Positions 10,697 through 20,904 of a stretch of DNA of 64,000 nucleotides are shown here, piece by piece. Within the stretch, counting starts at the first letter, position 1; each line of letters starts with the position of its first letter. The notes below the pieces were generated by a model, which saw only the letters and a program-made list of their open reading frames with translations, had not been told where the DNA came from and did not search any database. The DNA comes from Ampullaceana balthica (Eukaryota; Mollusca; Gastropoda; Lymnaeidae), in NCBI GenBank assembly GCA_944989445.1, contig CALYLW010000016.1:1693005-1757004 (forward strand), read 5' to 3'. A program made the position numbers and the translations under genes.

Positions 10697-11939
10697 GGTA
10701 AGCGTTATTCGCACGGTTTTGGCAGTGCGAATAATGTCCAACATTATCTGCACGGTAAACCGTGCGGATAATGCCTAGCGTTATTCGCACTGCCGCACGG
10801 TTTTGACCGTGACTCGTGAGAATGATGCCAAACGATATCTAAATTCTTATTAGCCTACTAACTGCTTTATTATTTATGTATCATTGCTTATTAACATATT
10901 TTGGTTTGGAGGGTATACAAATAATTAAGTTGTCATTTTAAGCGTCTTTCGAGTGACTGGAATCTTATATTTTTGTTATCCATTTTAGCAATAATCAATA
11001 ATCTGAGTGGACCTGCATAATATCGTTAGTTAATCATTAGTTAATTAATTAATTAGTAACACTATGGATTTAGCTGATATTAAACTATTATTAACTGTTC
11101 CAGTGCACTCAAACTTTGTATTTTTATTCTATATATTTTAAAATACATTTATTAACTTTCATTCATAATTGGACGAGGCTCAGTAATTAAAAAGGCTAGT
11201 TACTAGTTATTATTCTCCCCAAAACTAGCATTGTACCTGTAATCATCATAAATCAATTAAGTTAATTTAATTTAAAGCATGCAAAAGCGAAAGACGATAT
11301 AATATTAATGGTATAGCATAGAAATTTAAAATCGAGAGTCTGTAACAGTGAGTAATAAAAAAAAATAGTAATATTAAACAGAGTAGATAAATCTTTTTTT
11401 TGAGACAGGCACGGGTGGGGGAATAATAAAATGTTTCTGGGAAAGAGCCTGCTAGTGTTTGCAAACATCCTCACTGTGGTTTTAAAACAAAAAAACAAAC
11501 AAAAAACACAAAAAATAAAAAAATAACTAACCCCTAAAAAATTTTTTTAAAAAGTCAGATCGTCCTGGGATTCGATCCGCATACCATTATGCTTCACGGA
11601 AGTAATTTTAATAAGCTACGACTAACCACTCATCTGGAGAAGCTGACGATTTAAGTGCGTTATTTTGAAATTATAACAGTTATCATTAATTGGACACAAA
11701 TCATTTTTTTTTATGGCAGTGCTACTTTAAAACTTCAGTAATCATGAAATATTAATTTGTATTAGCATATAAATTACACATTTTAGCCGAAATCGAGTGA
11801 TATCGGCTTTTATTCTGTCTACACCGGGCCCGTTTTCTTTTCAACGTGACCAGCCCCTAGATGCGCATGCGCAGACGACCCGTGCGGATAATACTCAGCA
11901 TTATCCCCACAGCCAAAACCGTGCGAATAATCACTTCAA
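10697..11939. mobile_element. foldback element F2, palindrome-ended, 1243 bp
   Basis: Perfect 8 bp TSDs TTATATTA lie at 10689-10696 and 11940-11947. The left end reads GGTAAGCGTTATTCGCACGG and the right end, inverted, TTGAAGTGATTATTCGCACG. Several smaller inverted modules (CCGTGCGGATAAT, GTGCGAATAAT) fill 10700-10830 and 11878-11935. The interior has a tRNA-like stretch and no gene. A second copy (F4) is split by the Helitron at 33414-41374. Confidence 0.8.
11554..11647 (-). repeat. tRNA-like sequence inside F2 (class II-like)
   Basis: On the - strand a 94 nt stretch starts GTCAG and ends CTGAC, so the ends can pair. It has GAGTGGTTAGTCG (A-box-like) and GCGGATCGAATCCC (B-box-like). Size and layout recall tRNA-Ser/Leu, but the stems are too degenerate for a gene call. 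Confidence 0.55.
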
Positions 11940-12685
11940 TTATATTATTTCACAGCAAAATTTATTTTCTCGTGATAACTTACGTTTTTAATTTATTAAA
12001 TGCATAATTATATGTTGTATTTCAGCTATTACAGCGCTAATTTGTGAGTCTTTTAAATTTATAAGGCATTTTATCGGCTCTATATAATACATAATATGGT
12101 CACGATACGTCCATTTTGTTTACCTATTAAACTGCTTGCCAGATGTTTTTTACCTGGCTCGACCCATGCTAAAATAAATTTAATGACTGAAAATGTTTTT
12201 TAAAAGGTATTTTTCATCTATTTTAATGTTCTCAGAATATTAATACATATTTTAAAGACAATTTCATTTTTTATTTCGTTACTAAATGTTTCATTCTTAT
12301 TTCGTTTGTTTGTAAGTGAGAAATTTCCATTTGGCATCATATTGGGACAATCTGGCAAGTTGAGTTATAGATAAACAAAATGGTTGCATCACAATCAGGC
12401 TATTTACTGTTGAGAGCCTTAGAAAATGCCTTAGAACTTAGAAAGACTTACAAATTAGCGCTGTAATAGCTGAAATACAACATATAATAATGCATTTAAT
12501 CGAATAAAAACATAAGTTCTCACGAGAAAATTAAATTTCACTGTGAAATAATATACGTGTAGAAACAGCAGGATTACCAAAATAAATATAAATAATATAT
12601 ATAAATAAACATCTTCCCATGGGGCCCCTATGCTTGTAGGCCCCCAGGCAAATGCCCAACGGGCCTATGCGTTAAGATGGACCTA

Positions 12686-12790
12686 ACCTTAGATAGGTCA
12701 TTGATGATCCCCCGCTTAGCAGCGGTCCTAACCATGGAGACCCGTATGCTTTGCCAGGGTGGCGCCAAAGTTTCTTCCACTTGTATGATC
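12686..12790 (+). mobile_element. retroposon fragment, right part
   Basis: TTGATGATCCCCCG, CGGTCCTAACCATGGAGACC and GGCGCCAAAGT match the retroposon at 30341-30836. It joins 9861-9891 across the MITE. Confidence 0.7.
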
Positions 12791-13380
12791 ATTAGTTCTC
12801 TTTGATAGGCTTTGTTAATTACTTATTAGAATCCTCTTTTTTATCAATACAATTGATTAAATATTTTTAATTATATTTGTTGTGGTTTGCAGTTTGTTTT
12901 GGACATTTTACGTTCAGTTATTATAAAGTTTGTTTTTGCTCTTTTTTTCTACAAGGTGCTATTAAATTAAATTATAATTACATTTTTACCCATATTTTAA
13001 AGTATTCGTTTAATTTGAATCACATTCTCAATGCTATACTATAAATTTATCAATATCAATATTTAAATTTTAAAAAAAATTGTTTTTAGTTGCATTGAAA
13101 TCAAGAGAAATATTGTTATGGCCCTGAGTTTCCTATGACTGTAGTTTAATTAACTGATATTTTTTAATAAAAAAATTTAGAACAGAAGAATAATTTTTTC
13201 TTAACTAGCACTAGGAGTAGTATTGATACGAGTTTAGACTTTATTTCAACTTTTTATTATGGTAACAGTTGCACGAGTGCATTGATAATTGATTCCATAG
13301 TTATTAAAAACAGTATGCACTAATTTTGTAAATTAAATTTTTTATTTTTAAATTAAATGATTATCTACTTTTATTTTCAG
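12791..13380 (+). other. AT-rich presumed intron or upstream region of ZnF2
   Basis: No repeat recognised. It ends in a strong 3' splice acceptor, TACTTTTATTTTCAG, with the AG at 13379-13380, so the zinc-finger exon likely starts at 13381. Confidence 0.45.
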
Positions 13381-13417
13381 CAAAAATTATCTCTTACAAT
13401 TATATTAAATTGTAGAC

Positions 13418-13492
13418 ATGGACAACTCTCTTCGACTTCATCTGCAAAGCATTTTAGAAAATAAATCTGCAATACAACTCAAATTTTTTTAG
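13418..13492 (+). promoter_or_regulatory. 24-codon upstream reading frame before ZnF2
   Basis: ATG at 13418 is in the same frame as the main ATG at 13505, but TAG at 13490-13492 and TAA at 13496-13498 close it. If transcribed it could lower translation, or it may be an old N-terminus lost to stop codons. Confidence 0.35.
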
Positions 13493-13504
13493 ACCTAACT
13501 AACA

Positions 13505-14407
13505 ATGTCTGAAGAAAAATTGATTGCTGAATGCTCACTGTGTGGAAAATGTTACACAAAATTCAAGAAACTCAAAAGACACTTCAAGAAAAAACATGCC
13601 AACCTAGAAGTCTTTCAATGTTATTTTTGTGAGTACATGACACATGAGAAAATTATATTCAAACAGCATAAGGAAATATACCATCCTGATAAAAAGTTTG
13701 TGTGCAGAATATGTGGTTTTAAAACTCGCAAGTGGGAGCGTATAGAAAGACATTTTGATAAACACTTGACTAAATCAACTTCTGAACTTCCTGTATCAGA
13801 ACACATCATTTCTGCTTCAGAAGCAAAAGAAACAGTGCAAGCAATTGTTGATCAATTTATTCAGTTACAATCACTAGAAAACTTTAAAACATTTTTTCAA
13901 TGTGACCATTGTGAGAAAAATTTCAAGTGTAAATCTTTGCTTGAAAATCATCTTAAATGTCATGTTCCTCAAGATTTTCCTTTCAAGTGTTCTGTGTGTA
14001 ACTTTGCTGGTAAAAAAAAGTGTTACCTGACTATGCATATGAGAGTTCACAGTAGCTATAGACCTTACAAATAACCTTTGTGTGATTTTTCTGCTATATA
14101 CAGAAGAGATTTTACAGCTCATACGTGGATTCACACTGGTGAAAGACCAATCAAATGCCATTTATGTGAATTTAGATGTAGGCAGCCTAACAATTTAAAA
14201 ACTCATTTGAAGTATCATTTTAATTTGAGAAATTTTGATTGTGAAATTTGTGATCATAAGACATATACAAAGCAATGTCTTCAAGTGCACATGAGAACCC
14301 ATACAGGAGAAAGGCCCTTTGGATGTCATGTTTGTGAAAACACTTTTACCAAGAAATGTAATCTAAAAAGACACCTTCAAGTAGTGCACCGGGTTCATAT
14401 GAACTAG
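13505..14407 (+). pseudogene. C2H2 zinc-finger gene ZnF2 with one nonsense codon
   Basis: A single frame of about 300 codons runs from ATG 13505 to TAG 14407, broken once by TAA at 14072-14074. Three fingers come first (CSLCGKC, FQCYFCEY, FVCRICGF types). A ~43-residue acidic spacer follows (ELPVSEHIIS...FIQLQS), then six fingers. The TAA replaces the first cysteine codon of the sixth finger: the paralogue at 15618 has TGT there. The truncated product would keep five fingers. A sequence error, an allele or readthrough would also explain it. A splice acceptor at 13380 and the tandem paralogues support a real locus. Confidence 0.75.
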
Positions 14408-14559
14408 ATTAAAATTACTTGATTATCATATCTTTACCATTAGTATGAGTACATAGAACTTAATTAACATTTCATATATGTCATATAAAATTTGTATTCA
14501 TCATTTATTTTAACTTTAACTATTTCTCTATATATATAAAATGTTGTTGGAAAATAATG

Positions 14560-14640
14560 ACAAAGCAATTTCTTCAGATGCACATGAGATCCCATATTCA
14601 TATGGGGGAGAAGGTTCCTGCTGATGTTAATTTTTTGAAA
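14560..14640 (+). pseudogene. zinc-finger fragment behind ZnF2
   Basis: ACAAAGCAATTTCTTCAG and then CACATGAGATCCCAT match the penultimate finger of ZnF1/ZnF2 (TKQFLQ.HMR.H) and then decay. It mirrors the leftover finger after ZnF1 at 309-405. Confidence 0.6.
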
Positions 14641-15269
14641 AAAAAACTTTTTTGCTTATAGTTATTTTATAACTTCAATTTCAAATACCCACTCTTGCTC
14701 TTACTAACAATTATAGCAAGGCCTTGTATCAGTCCCATTGCACCCAAACATAGAAATTAATAATTTTTACTAGCTTTTATTTAGTTTAGTGATAATTTGT
14801 TTATTTATGCTAAAGTTAAAGACTATTATGAGGTCATAGGAACAATTTCTTTAGCGCTTACGGTTTAGAGAGGTAATTTATACCAATGGATGTGTCAGTT
14901 ATAATTTATTTTCAATTCTGTTTTACTTTAAAGTAATTGATTGTAATTTTCTGTAAGTTAATCAATGTTTTTACTCTTTAGGTTTGAATAAAATTCCAAA
15001 TATTTGTATTCTATTGCTGACATTGATAATCCACAGTTATACATAACTATGCGATAAACTATCAACCATTTTATGCTTTTAGTTTTTGTAATTTAGTAGG
15101 TCAGGTTTTAACATTTATTTATGTATTTTCAGTTTAATTAACAGCTTTACATTTTTAAAAGTGAAATACAAAATTTAAAAAAAAATTCTTCCAAGTCAAT
15201 GTTATGACTGTAATAAACTGTTAAGGCAATTTTTGACAAATTTATTCTGTTAAAAGTACATGTAATCAG
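14641..15269. other. AT-rich region between ZnF2 and ZnF3
   Basis: No repeat recognised. TATTTATGTATTTTCAG near 15115-15131 is a possible splice acceptor for ZnF3. Confidence 0.4.
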
Positions 15270-15473
15270 AATAAACATTTTCTTGTGAATATTGTAAAAC
15301 AGTTCACAATGATAATAGACCATTCAAATGTTATATTTATGATTATGCTGCTAAACAAAAAAACACTTTTACTAATCATGTGAGGGGTCACACTGGAAAA
15401 AAGTGTACATGTCAATTTTTTTATTTTAAATCTAAATTTCCATTTTGATGAGAGAAACTTTGCTTGTGAAATT
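15270..15473 (+). pseudogene. decayed zinc fingers upstream of ZnF3
   Basis: Readable blocks include CEYCKTVHNDNRPFKC, NHVRGHTGKK and FHFDERNFACEIC, separated by frame changes and a stop. The last block runs straight into IERHFDKHLTKST, the end of the third ZnF2 finger, so ZnF3 has a hybrid 5' end. Confidence 0.65.
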
Positions 15474-15617
15474 TGTATAGAGAGACATTTCGATAAACAT
15501 TTGACTAAATCAACTTCTGAACTCCCTGTATCAGAACACATCATTTCTGTTTCAGAAGCAAAAGAAATAGTGCAAGAAATTGTTGATAGATTTATCCAAT
15601 TACAATCACAAGATAAC

Positions 15618-16142
15618 ATGAAAACATTTTTTCAATGTGACCATTGTGAGAAAAATTTCAAGAGTAAATTTATGCTTGAAAATCATCTTAAATGTCATTT
15701 TCCTCAAGATTTTCCATTCAAGTGTTCTGTGTGTGACTTTGCTGGTAAACAAAATAAGTACCTTACTGAGCATATGAGAGTTCACAGTGGTGATAGACCT
15801 TACAAATGTTCTGTGTGTGATTTTTCTGCAAAATACAGAAAGCATTTGACAAGTCATATGAGGATTCACACTGGTACAAGACCTCATAAATGCCATTTAT
15901 GTGAATTTAGATGCAGGCAGACTAGCCATTTGAGAAACCATATAAAGAAACATTTTAATTTGAGAAATTTTGCATGTGAATTATGTGATTATAAAGCATA
16001 TAAGAAGTCTGGAATACTAAAACATATGAGAAGCCACACTGGTGAAAAGCCATACATTTGCCATATTTGTGAAAAAGCCTTTTCTCTTAATTGTAATCTT
16101 AAGAGACACCTGATTAATGTGCACCGCTTCATTAAAACTTAA
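15618..16142 (+). CDS. C2H2 zinc-finger protein ZnF3, six fingers
   Basis: ATG at 15618 opens 174 codons that are almost entirely fingers, starting FQCDHC, FKCSVC, YKCSVC, HKCHLC, FACELC and YICHIC. All cysteine and histidine ligands are visible. Linkers include SGDRP, TGTRP, TGEKP and the odd FNLRN. The frame is open upstream as well, through the spacer (ELPVSEHIIS, 15510 on) back into the hybrid junction near 15473. The true start may therefore be earlier, but no other ATG lies in that stretch. Known biology: nuclear DNA binding. It has lost the three N-terminal fingers of ZnF2, and is the only family member here without a nonsense codon. Confidence 0.8.
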   Translation: MKTFFQCDHCEKNFKSKFMLENHLKCHFPQDFPFKCSVCDFAGKQNKYLTEHMRVHSGDRPYKCSVCDFSAKYRKHLTSHMRIHTGTRPHKCHLCEFRCRQTSHLRNHIKKHFNLRNFACELCDYKAYKKSGILKHMRSHTGEKPYICHICEKAFSLNCNLKRHLINVHRFIKT

Positions 16143-16309
16143 CTCTCTGTACCATTTATTCTATTATTTACATTATGCACTGTGCACCATTACATGTAAA
16201 TAATGCCTCATTTAGAATTTATGCTATTGTATGTTAATGTTACCATCAAATGTATCATGGATAATTTATTAATTAAAAGAACTTATATTTACCGATACAC
16301 ATCAGTTCT

Positions 16310-16315
16310 AATAAA
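16310..16315 (+). terminator. poly(A) signal AATAAA of ZnF3
   Basis: First canonical AATAAA after the ZnF3 stop, 168 bp downstream. Confidence 0.5.
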
Positions 16316-16570
16316 TGCAAAATGCAATAATTTGTTGAACCCTACTTATTGTTAAGCACATATTGGCACCAAAACTTGGAACTGTGCCCTTGTTGATTTA
16401 ACAGACGTCTCTATGATCACTTGATCAGAAGCCTTGAAAGTATATAATATTAATATCCTTTATAAGTTAATAAAAGTGTGTGTGTGGGGAGGGGGGGGGG
16501 AATCATAGGTAGGAAGATTGAGTTGTTGCCCTAGATTCTAGATATTACTTAAGAAAATATCATTTTGGTC

Positions 16571-16795
16571 AATATCCCATTACTAAACACATGAAAATAT
16601 CCCATTACTAAACACATGACAATATCCCATAACTTAACACATGACAATATCCCATTACTAAACACATGTCAATATCCCATTACTAAACACATGACAATAT
16701 CCCATTACTAAACACATGACAATATCCCATCACTAAACACATGACTATATCACATCACTAAACACATGACAATATCCCATCACTAAACACATGAA
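16571..16795. repeat. minisatellite, 25 bp unit, about 9 copies
   Basis: The unit is AATATCCCATTACTAAACAC plus ATGAC, with a few substitutions between copies. Confidence 0.9.
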
Positions 16796-17037
16796 CACAT
16801 AAACGTGCTAACCAAGATGAATGTTACATATTACAGTCACTAATATTTTTATGTTACTACACTGTAATTCAACGGATAAAATTTATATTTTAAAAAATCT
16901 CTAATATTTGCTATGTATGAAACAAGTCACAATTAACTATTCTGCTTTGTTTTGTTTTTAAATAGCAATTCTTGACCCTCATCCATTTTAAAGAGGTTTT
17001 ATTTTGAACTTGAAATGTTATGAGGTAATATAATAGA

Positions 17038-17346
17038 TTAGGGGTTGTAGGGCTCCTACGGCGCCCACTTTTTTCAAAAGCCCAACTAACTTGTCCTTGT
17101 TTGAGAAATACGTACTATTAAACGTCCTGAAATGTACACAAAGTATTTTATAATTATAAATCCTCAAAACCTCTTTTTACATCATTCCCTCTTACAAAAT
17201 TAAAATATAAGCTAAAACAATGACATCATATGATATTTGAAACACCACACGCTTTTTTAACTGCTATGGACTGTTGTACTATGTTGCTCAGGGTTACGGG
17301 GCCTTACGGATCCTGTGATCTGGGCTATTATATTGTTTTTATTGAG
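17038..17346 (-). mobile_element. short non-autonomous Helitron-like element
   Basis: On the - strand it ends in a hairpin (GGCGCCGTAGGAGCC) followed by CTACAACCCCTAA and then T. That is the Helitron pattern: hairpin, CTRR, insertion before T. The body matches 63508-63790 and 25250-25569 (GAAATGTACA, TTAAAATAT). The 5' end near 17346 is uncertain. Confidence 0.6.
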
Positions 17347-17410
17347 ATTTTTTTGATGATGTTAAGTATAGTTTGATTTAGTAGTAAATATATACAAATT
17401 ATTATGTAAC

Positions 17411-17518
17411 TTAAATTAATACCAACATGTTTGTTTTCATTTGTACCAACACCAGTAATTAGACACATCTTTTAAATGTTTTCATTTGTACCAACACCAG
17501 TAATTAGACACATCTTTT
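17411..17518. repeat. tandem duplication, about 50 bp
   Basis: TTTTCATTTGTACCAACACC and then AGTAATTAGACACATC occur twice in a row with one indel. Confidence 0.8.
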
Positions 17519-18860
17519 AAAATGTCTGGATCTTTATTTTCCTTATACATGTGTAATGAAAATTTAAAGCTGACAATATTGTTTTATTTTGTATTTTTGT
17601 TATGTCACTTATTTCAATCTACTTGTGGGACCTACATTTTAAAACTGTACCTGTACATAACAAATACTGAATCACACACTGCTTCTAATACTATTTAAAA
17701 GTTACCAGTAAGTCTGATTCACCATTGTCTATCGACTCCATCATTACCAGTACCTACTCTAATTATGAAAGAATCTATACTTACAGTGTATAATAAAAGT
17801 TCTAAAGCCTTCATTGAATGACCCATTCATCACCAACACTCCAAATTTATAAGTAGATTATTAGATAGAAGGCTAAAATTACAGGTTTACAGTTACAGCT
17901 TACTTAAAAGATTAAAGCAAGTTGAACTTTGTAATGTTTCCTCATTGTGGTTGGCAGCCCAACACACACATTTTTCTTACACATACATGAATGATCCTTC
18001 TACTTCTTCAGCCTCCCTTGTAGAAAAGGATACAATTTAGCAGGCTCATTCCTTACAGCTTAATTAATTACAAAAGTTCACCAGATTTGAAGTTTAAACA
18101 ATGTACCACACCATTAAGTGCTGGGGACTTATAATTATATTTTTTTAAAGCTTTCTCCAACAATGTAGATAGAATGGTGAAGATTGTGAGTCCTTAGCCC
18201 ATTCCTCACAGCTAACAAATCTTTTAGTTTTAGCAGCAGGTTTTAACTTTCCACACTGTACTACTTGGGGCAACAGGTCCATAATGTGTTGTTTCTAATA
18301 TTAAAATGAGCCACTTGTGGTGTCATCTATACATATAATTTTAACATTGTATTCTTACCATTGATGACCTTGGTGGATGTAGACCAAAACATGAACACAC
18401 AAAAATTGCTGACCAGTTTGAATTTTTTTTTACAAATGTGAGAATTAAACTTAAAATATCCACTCCTTTAGAGACTACAAATCCATGTTTTTATTTCAAT
18501 CGTATATCCTACAAATAAGATTCTATAGATTCTATAGGGACTGAACATTTTTTACTATTACTAAAATTGTCATAAAAGCTCATTTCTATCAAGAAAATAA
18601 AGAAACTTATATGAGCTGTGTAAATATATTGGACAAATACACAGGTAAAGCATGAGCTGATGAATTTTTACAAAACGCAGCACACGAACATTGGATAAAA
18701 CTTAGATATTAAAAGGATCTGAATGCTTTATATCCTCCATTTTTTGTGATTCTACAGGTGAGGCTACAGTAAAAGTAAGGAAATCCAAAGAATGTATACA
18801 CACTTTAATATATGATATGAAAGTTAATTTAATACTTATAGGTATGTTATTTCTTTCATG
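17519..18860. other. AT-rich intergenic, nothing recognised
   Basis: No reading frame, tandem array or known repeat end found. Confidence 0.4.
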
Positions 18861-18935
18861 TAAAGCGCTGTGAGCCCAGTTCCTTACTGGAATACAGCGC
18901 TATATAAACACCCACATTTATTATTATTTAAATGA
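18861..18935 (+). mobile_element. L2/Deu-type SINE or LINE tail
   Basis: AAAGCGCTGTGAGCCC, then CAGCGCTATATAAACA and a TTATTATTATTT run. From memory, this pair of AGCGCT motifs before a TTATT tail is typical of L2-like LINE and Deu/V-SINE 3' ends. Confidence 0.5.
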
Positions 18936-19277
18936 CCATAACACCCACATTTATTATAATGCAGCAAAGTTTCATACATCAAATTACTGTGAACAAATAT
19001 AGAAACCAGCCAATCATCCAGAATGTTCAAACTGATGGCCATTGTGGTCCATGACAGCTGACAACGCTCACTGATTGAATCCAACTGAAATAATTTGGAA
19101 AGTTTTGAGAGTAGATAATTTGTTTTCTTACACCCTGTAGATAATCCCAGGAAACGCTTGAATTTGATGTAATCATGTAACAAGATCATCAATTGATTTC
19201 AGAGGAAAAAAACAATTCACAAGGAAAGAAAAAAATGAACAATGCCAGAATGTGGATATAAAACAGTTAATCTTGAT

Positions 19278-19356
19278 AAACACAAACCATAGATAAGCGT
19301 AGGACGCAATAATCTTCTGTATAGAAGGAGCGTCTGAAACAGGTAAGAAGATAAGA
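19278..19356 (+). mobile_element. LINE 3' tail fragment
   Basis: AAACCATAGATAAGCGTAGG and GAAGGAGCGTCTG match the 3' UTR of the LINE at 27747-28862. Confidence 0.75.
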
Positions 19357-20091
19357 AAAATCATGGAATGGAATATATTTTTATTTCTATATATGTACAA
19401 TACAAGTTTCACACAAGTATGGTTATAATTATAAATCTAAATAAATTTAATGATAACGTTTTAAAATATTTTAAATGCTGAGTTTAGACCAAGTTTAAGA
19501 ACTGTTTTGTCTAAGTCAGCGTCGTAGCTATGGTTAGCTTAGTATGCCCCCCCCAAAAAAAAACCAAAAAAAAACTTACACACACAACTAAACAAAAAGT
19601 ATAAGTATAATTATGCATTTATTTAAAAAATCAGCCTTTCCTCCCATATAAAAATACAATTGTTACCCTAATCATACAGACCTCCTCCTGATGGCACTAA
19701 CCATGTTGAGCGTTTAAAGAATCTACAGACAAAAACAATATCGTTTGAATTTTTTTTGGTGCTTTTATGTCTGGAATTAGACTGTCACTAAAAGTATTTC
19801 AGGCTGATATTTTTTTTTATTAGGCGACTGACTTGCACAACGGAACTATGACCCAAGAACGGAATAAAAGAGTTAGGAAAATATTTTAATATTTCATTAT
19901 AACTAGAAAGGGCACAATGCTATTTTATAAAATGTTGAGAGAAAACAAAAATAAAACACCTAAGGTACTAGTTGTCAATAACCTATCGAATCCATAATTT
20001 ACGTGTAAATATCACTCAATATTTGTGTTGTTGTTGCCGCCATCACGTTCAGTGTCGCATTGATACCATTAAGAAAACAACAACAAAATCC
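19357..20091 (-). other. intergenic / 3' flank of the - strand gene
   Basis: An AATAAA on the - strand (TTTATT at 19817-19822) lies about 270 bp beyond the stop of the next gene and could be its poly(A) signal. Otherwise nothing recognised. Confidence 0.35.
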
Positions 20092-20888
20092 TCAATCCAT
20101 AGTTATCGTCTGAGAGTGGCACACATTTCGAGCACTTTTTTGATCCCTGCGTCCATCAGGGAGGGCGCACTGAGGCGGCGCCCTTATCGCCCGCTGAGGG
20201 GGCGCCCTGATCGCTCTCCCCACCCTTTCCCTGATCTCGGCGTCGAGGATCTCAAAACATTCTTTGAGGATCTCCGACTGCATCGACACTGACGACACTT
20301 CCGGTATCAGCCCGGTGCTGGCGCTCTTCACGACCCCTGTCCACTTCTGGAAATGGGGCGGGGCGTCTCCGAGGTCAGGGTCCGTCTCGCCGACCCCCAA
20401 ACTGAGAAATTGCTTCAACTTTTCCTCCTCCATGATCTCGGAGTAATACTCGGTGGAGCACTCTTCGATATCTGTCAAGTGGCTGCAGCAAAGCTCTGTG
20501 GGAGTGTCCAGCACTGCCTCAGTGGGAAAGTTTAGCACTGCCTCAGTAGGAAAGTTTAGCACTGCCTCAGTAGGAAAGTTTAGCACTGCCTCCGGACGCC
20601 TCCTGCTCAAGGAAGACATGAGATTTTTCTCGTAGTCAAAATTCTGCTCCTCGGTCCTGGAGTTTGTACTCGCGCAGCATGCCGTGAACACGGTCTTGAT
20701 CTTCTTTAGCCGCAAGAGCCCGCCGAACCCAGGCAACCGCGTCGTCTTCTGGAGTCCTGGCAACACGCCAGTCGTGGATCTGGTGCCCGGACTCACGATG
20801 CAGTCAGAAGAACACCGTGGCGTGTAGGCTTGGAGCTCCATTTGAAGCTGAGGTTTATATGATGTCAGCCACGTACACGTTTGTTTAA
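20092..20888 (-). CDS. terminal exon of an unrecognised acidic protein with short repeats
   Basis: About 265 codons stay open in sequence much richer in GC than its surroundings, which suggests selection. The - strand shows a good splice acceptor, TTTTCCTTCGCAG, ending at 20889, so coding probably enters at 20888. An internal ATG at 20841 (MELQAYTP) is the alternative start. The protein has a basic, cysteine-containing N-terminal part (LLRLKKIKTVFTACC). A run of 3-4 octapeptides EAVLNFPT follows, then an acidic block (EECSTEYYSEIMEEEKLKQF) and a second octapeptide pair RAIRAPPQ. No known domain, signal peptide or membrane segment seen. It could be lineage-specific or a captured gene. Upstream exons were not found. 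Confidence 0.55.
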
Positions 20889-20904
20889 CTGCGAAGGAAA
20901 ACAT

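Larger units (their letters stand above)
10635..12578. mobile_element. foldback element F3 with long inverted arms
   Basis: It begins GGTAATCCTGCAGTTTCTAC and ends with the inverse, GTAGAAACAGCAGGATTACC. Perfect 8 bp TSDs AAAATAAA flank it at 10627-10634 and 12579-12586. Apart from F2 inserted in the left arm, the arms pair again at 11940-12068 against 12430-12560 (shared AGCTATTACAGCGCTAATTT). Arm length is about 190 bp and the centre about 360 bp. Non-coding. Confidence 0.75.
9892..12685. mobile_element. hAT-type MITE (family CAGAGCCGTCTTTA) split by foldback elements
   Basis: The left end CAGAGCCGTCTTTACACC and right end GCGTTAAGATGGACC are imperfect inverted copies. The flanks ACCTTAGG (9884-9891) and ACCTTAGA (12686-12693) are an 8 bp TSD with one change. 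An uninterrupted 180 bp relative lies at 24099-24278. Removing the inner elements at their TSDs restores a sequence that follows that relative across the joint. Confidence 0.75.

Noticed and set aside
9962..12578. Assigning F1-F3 to hAT
   Set aside because: 8 bp TSDs fit hAT but also P and Merlin, and no transposase or CA..TG end motif is present.
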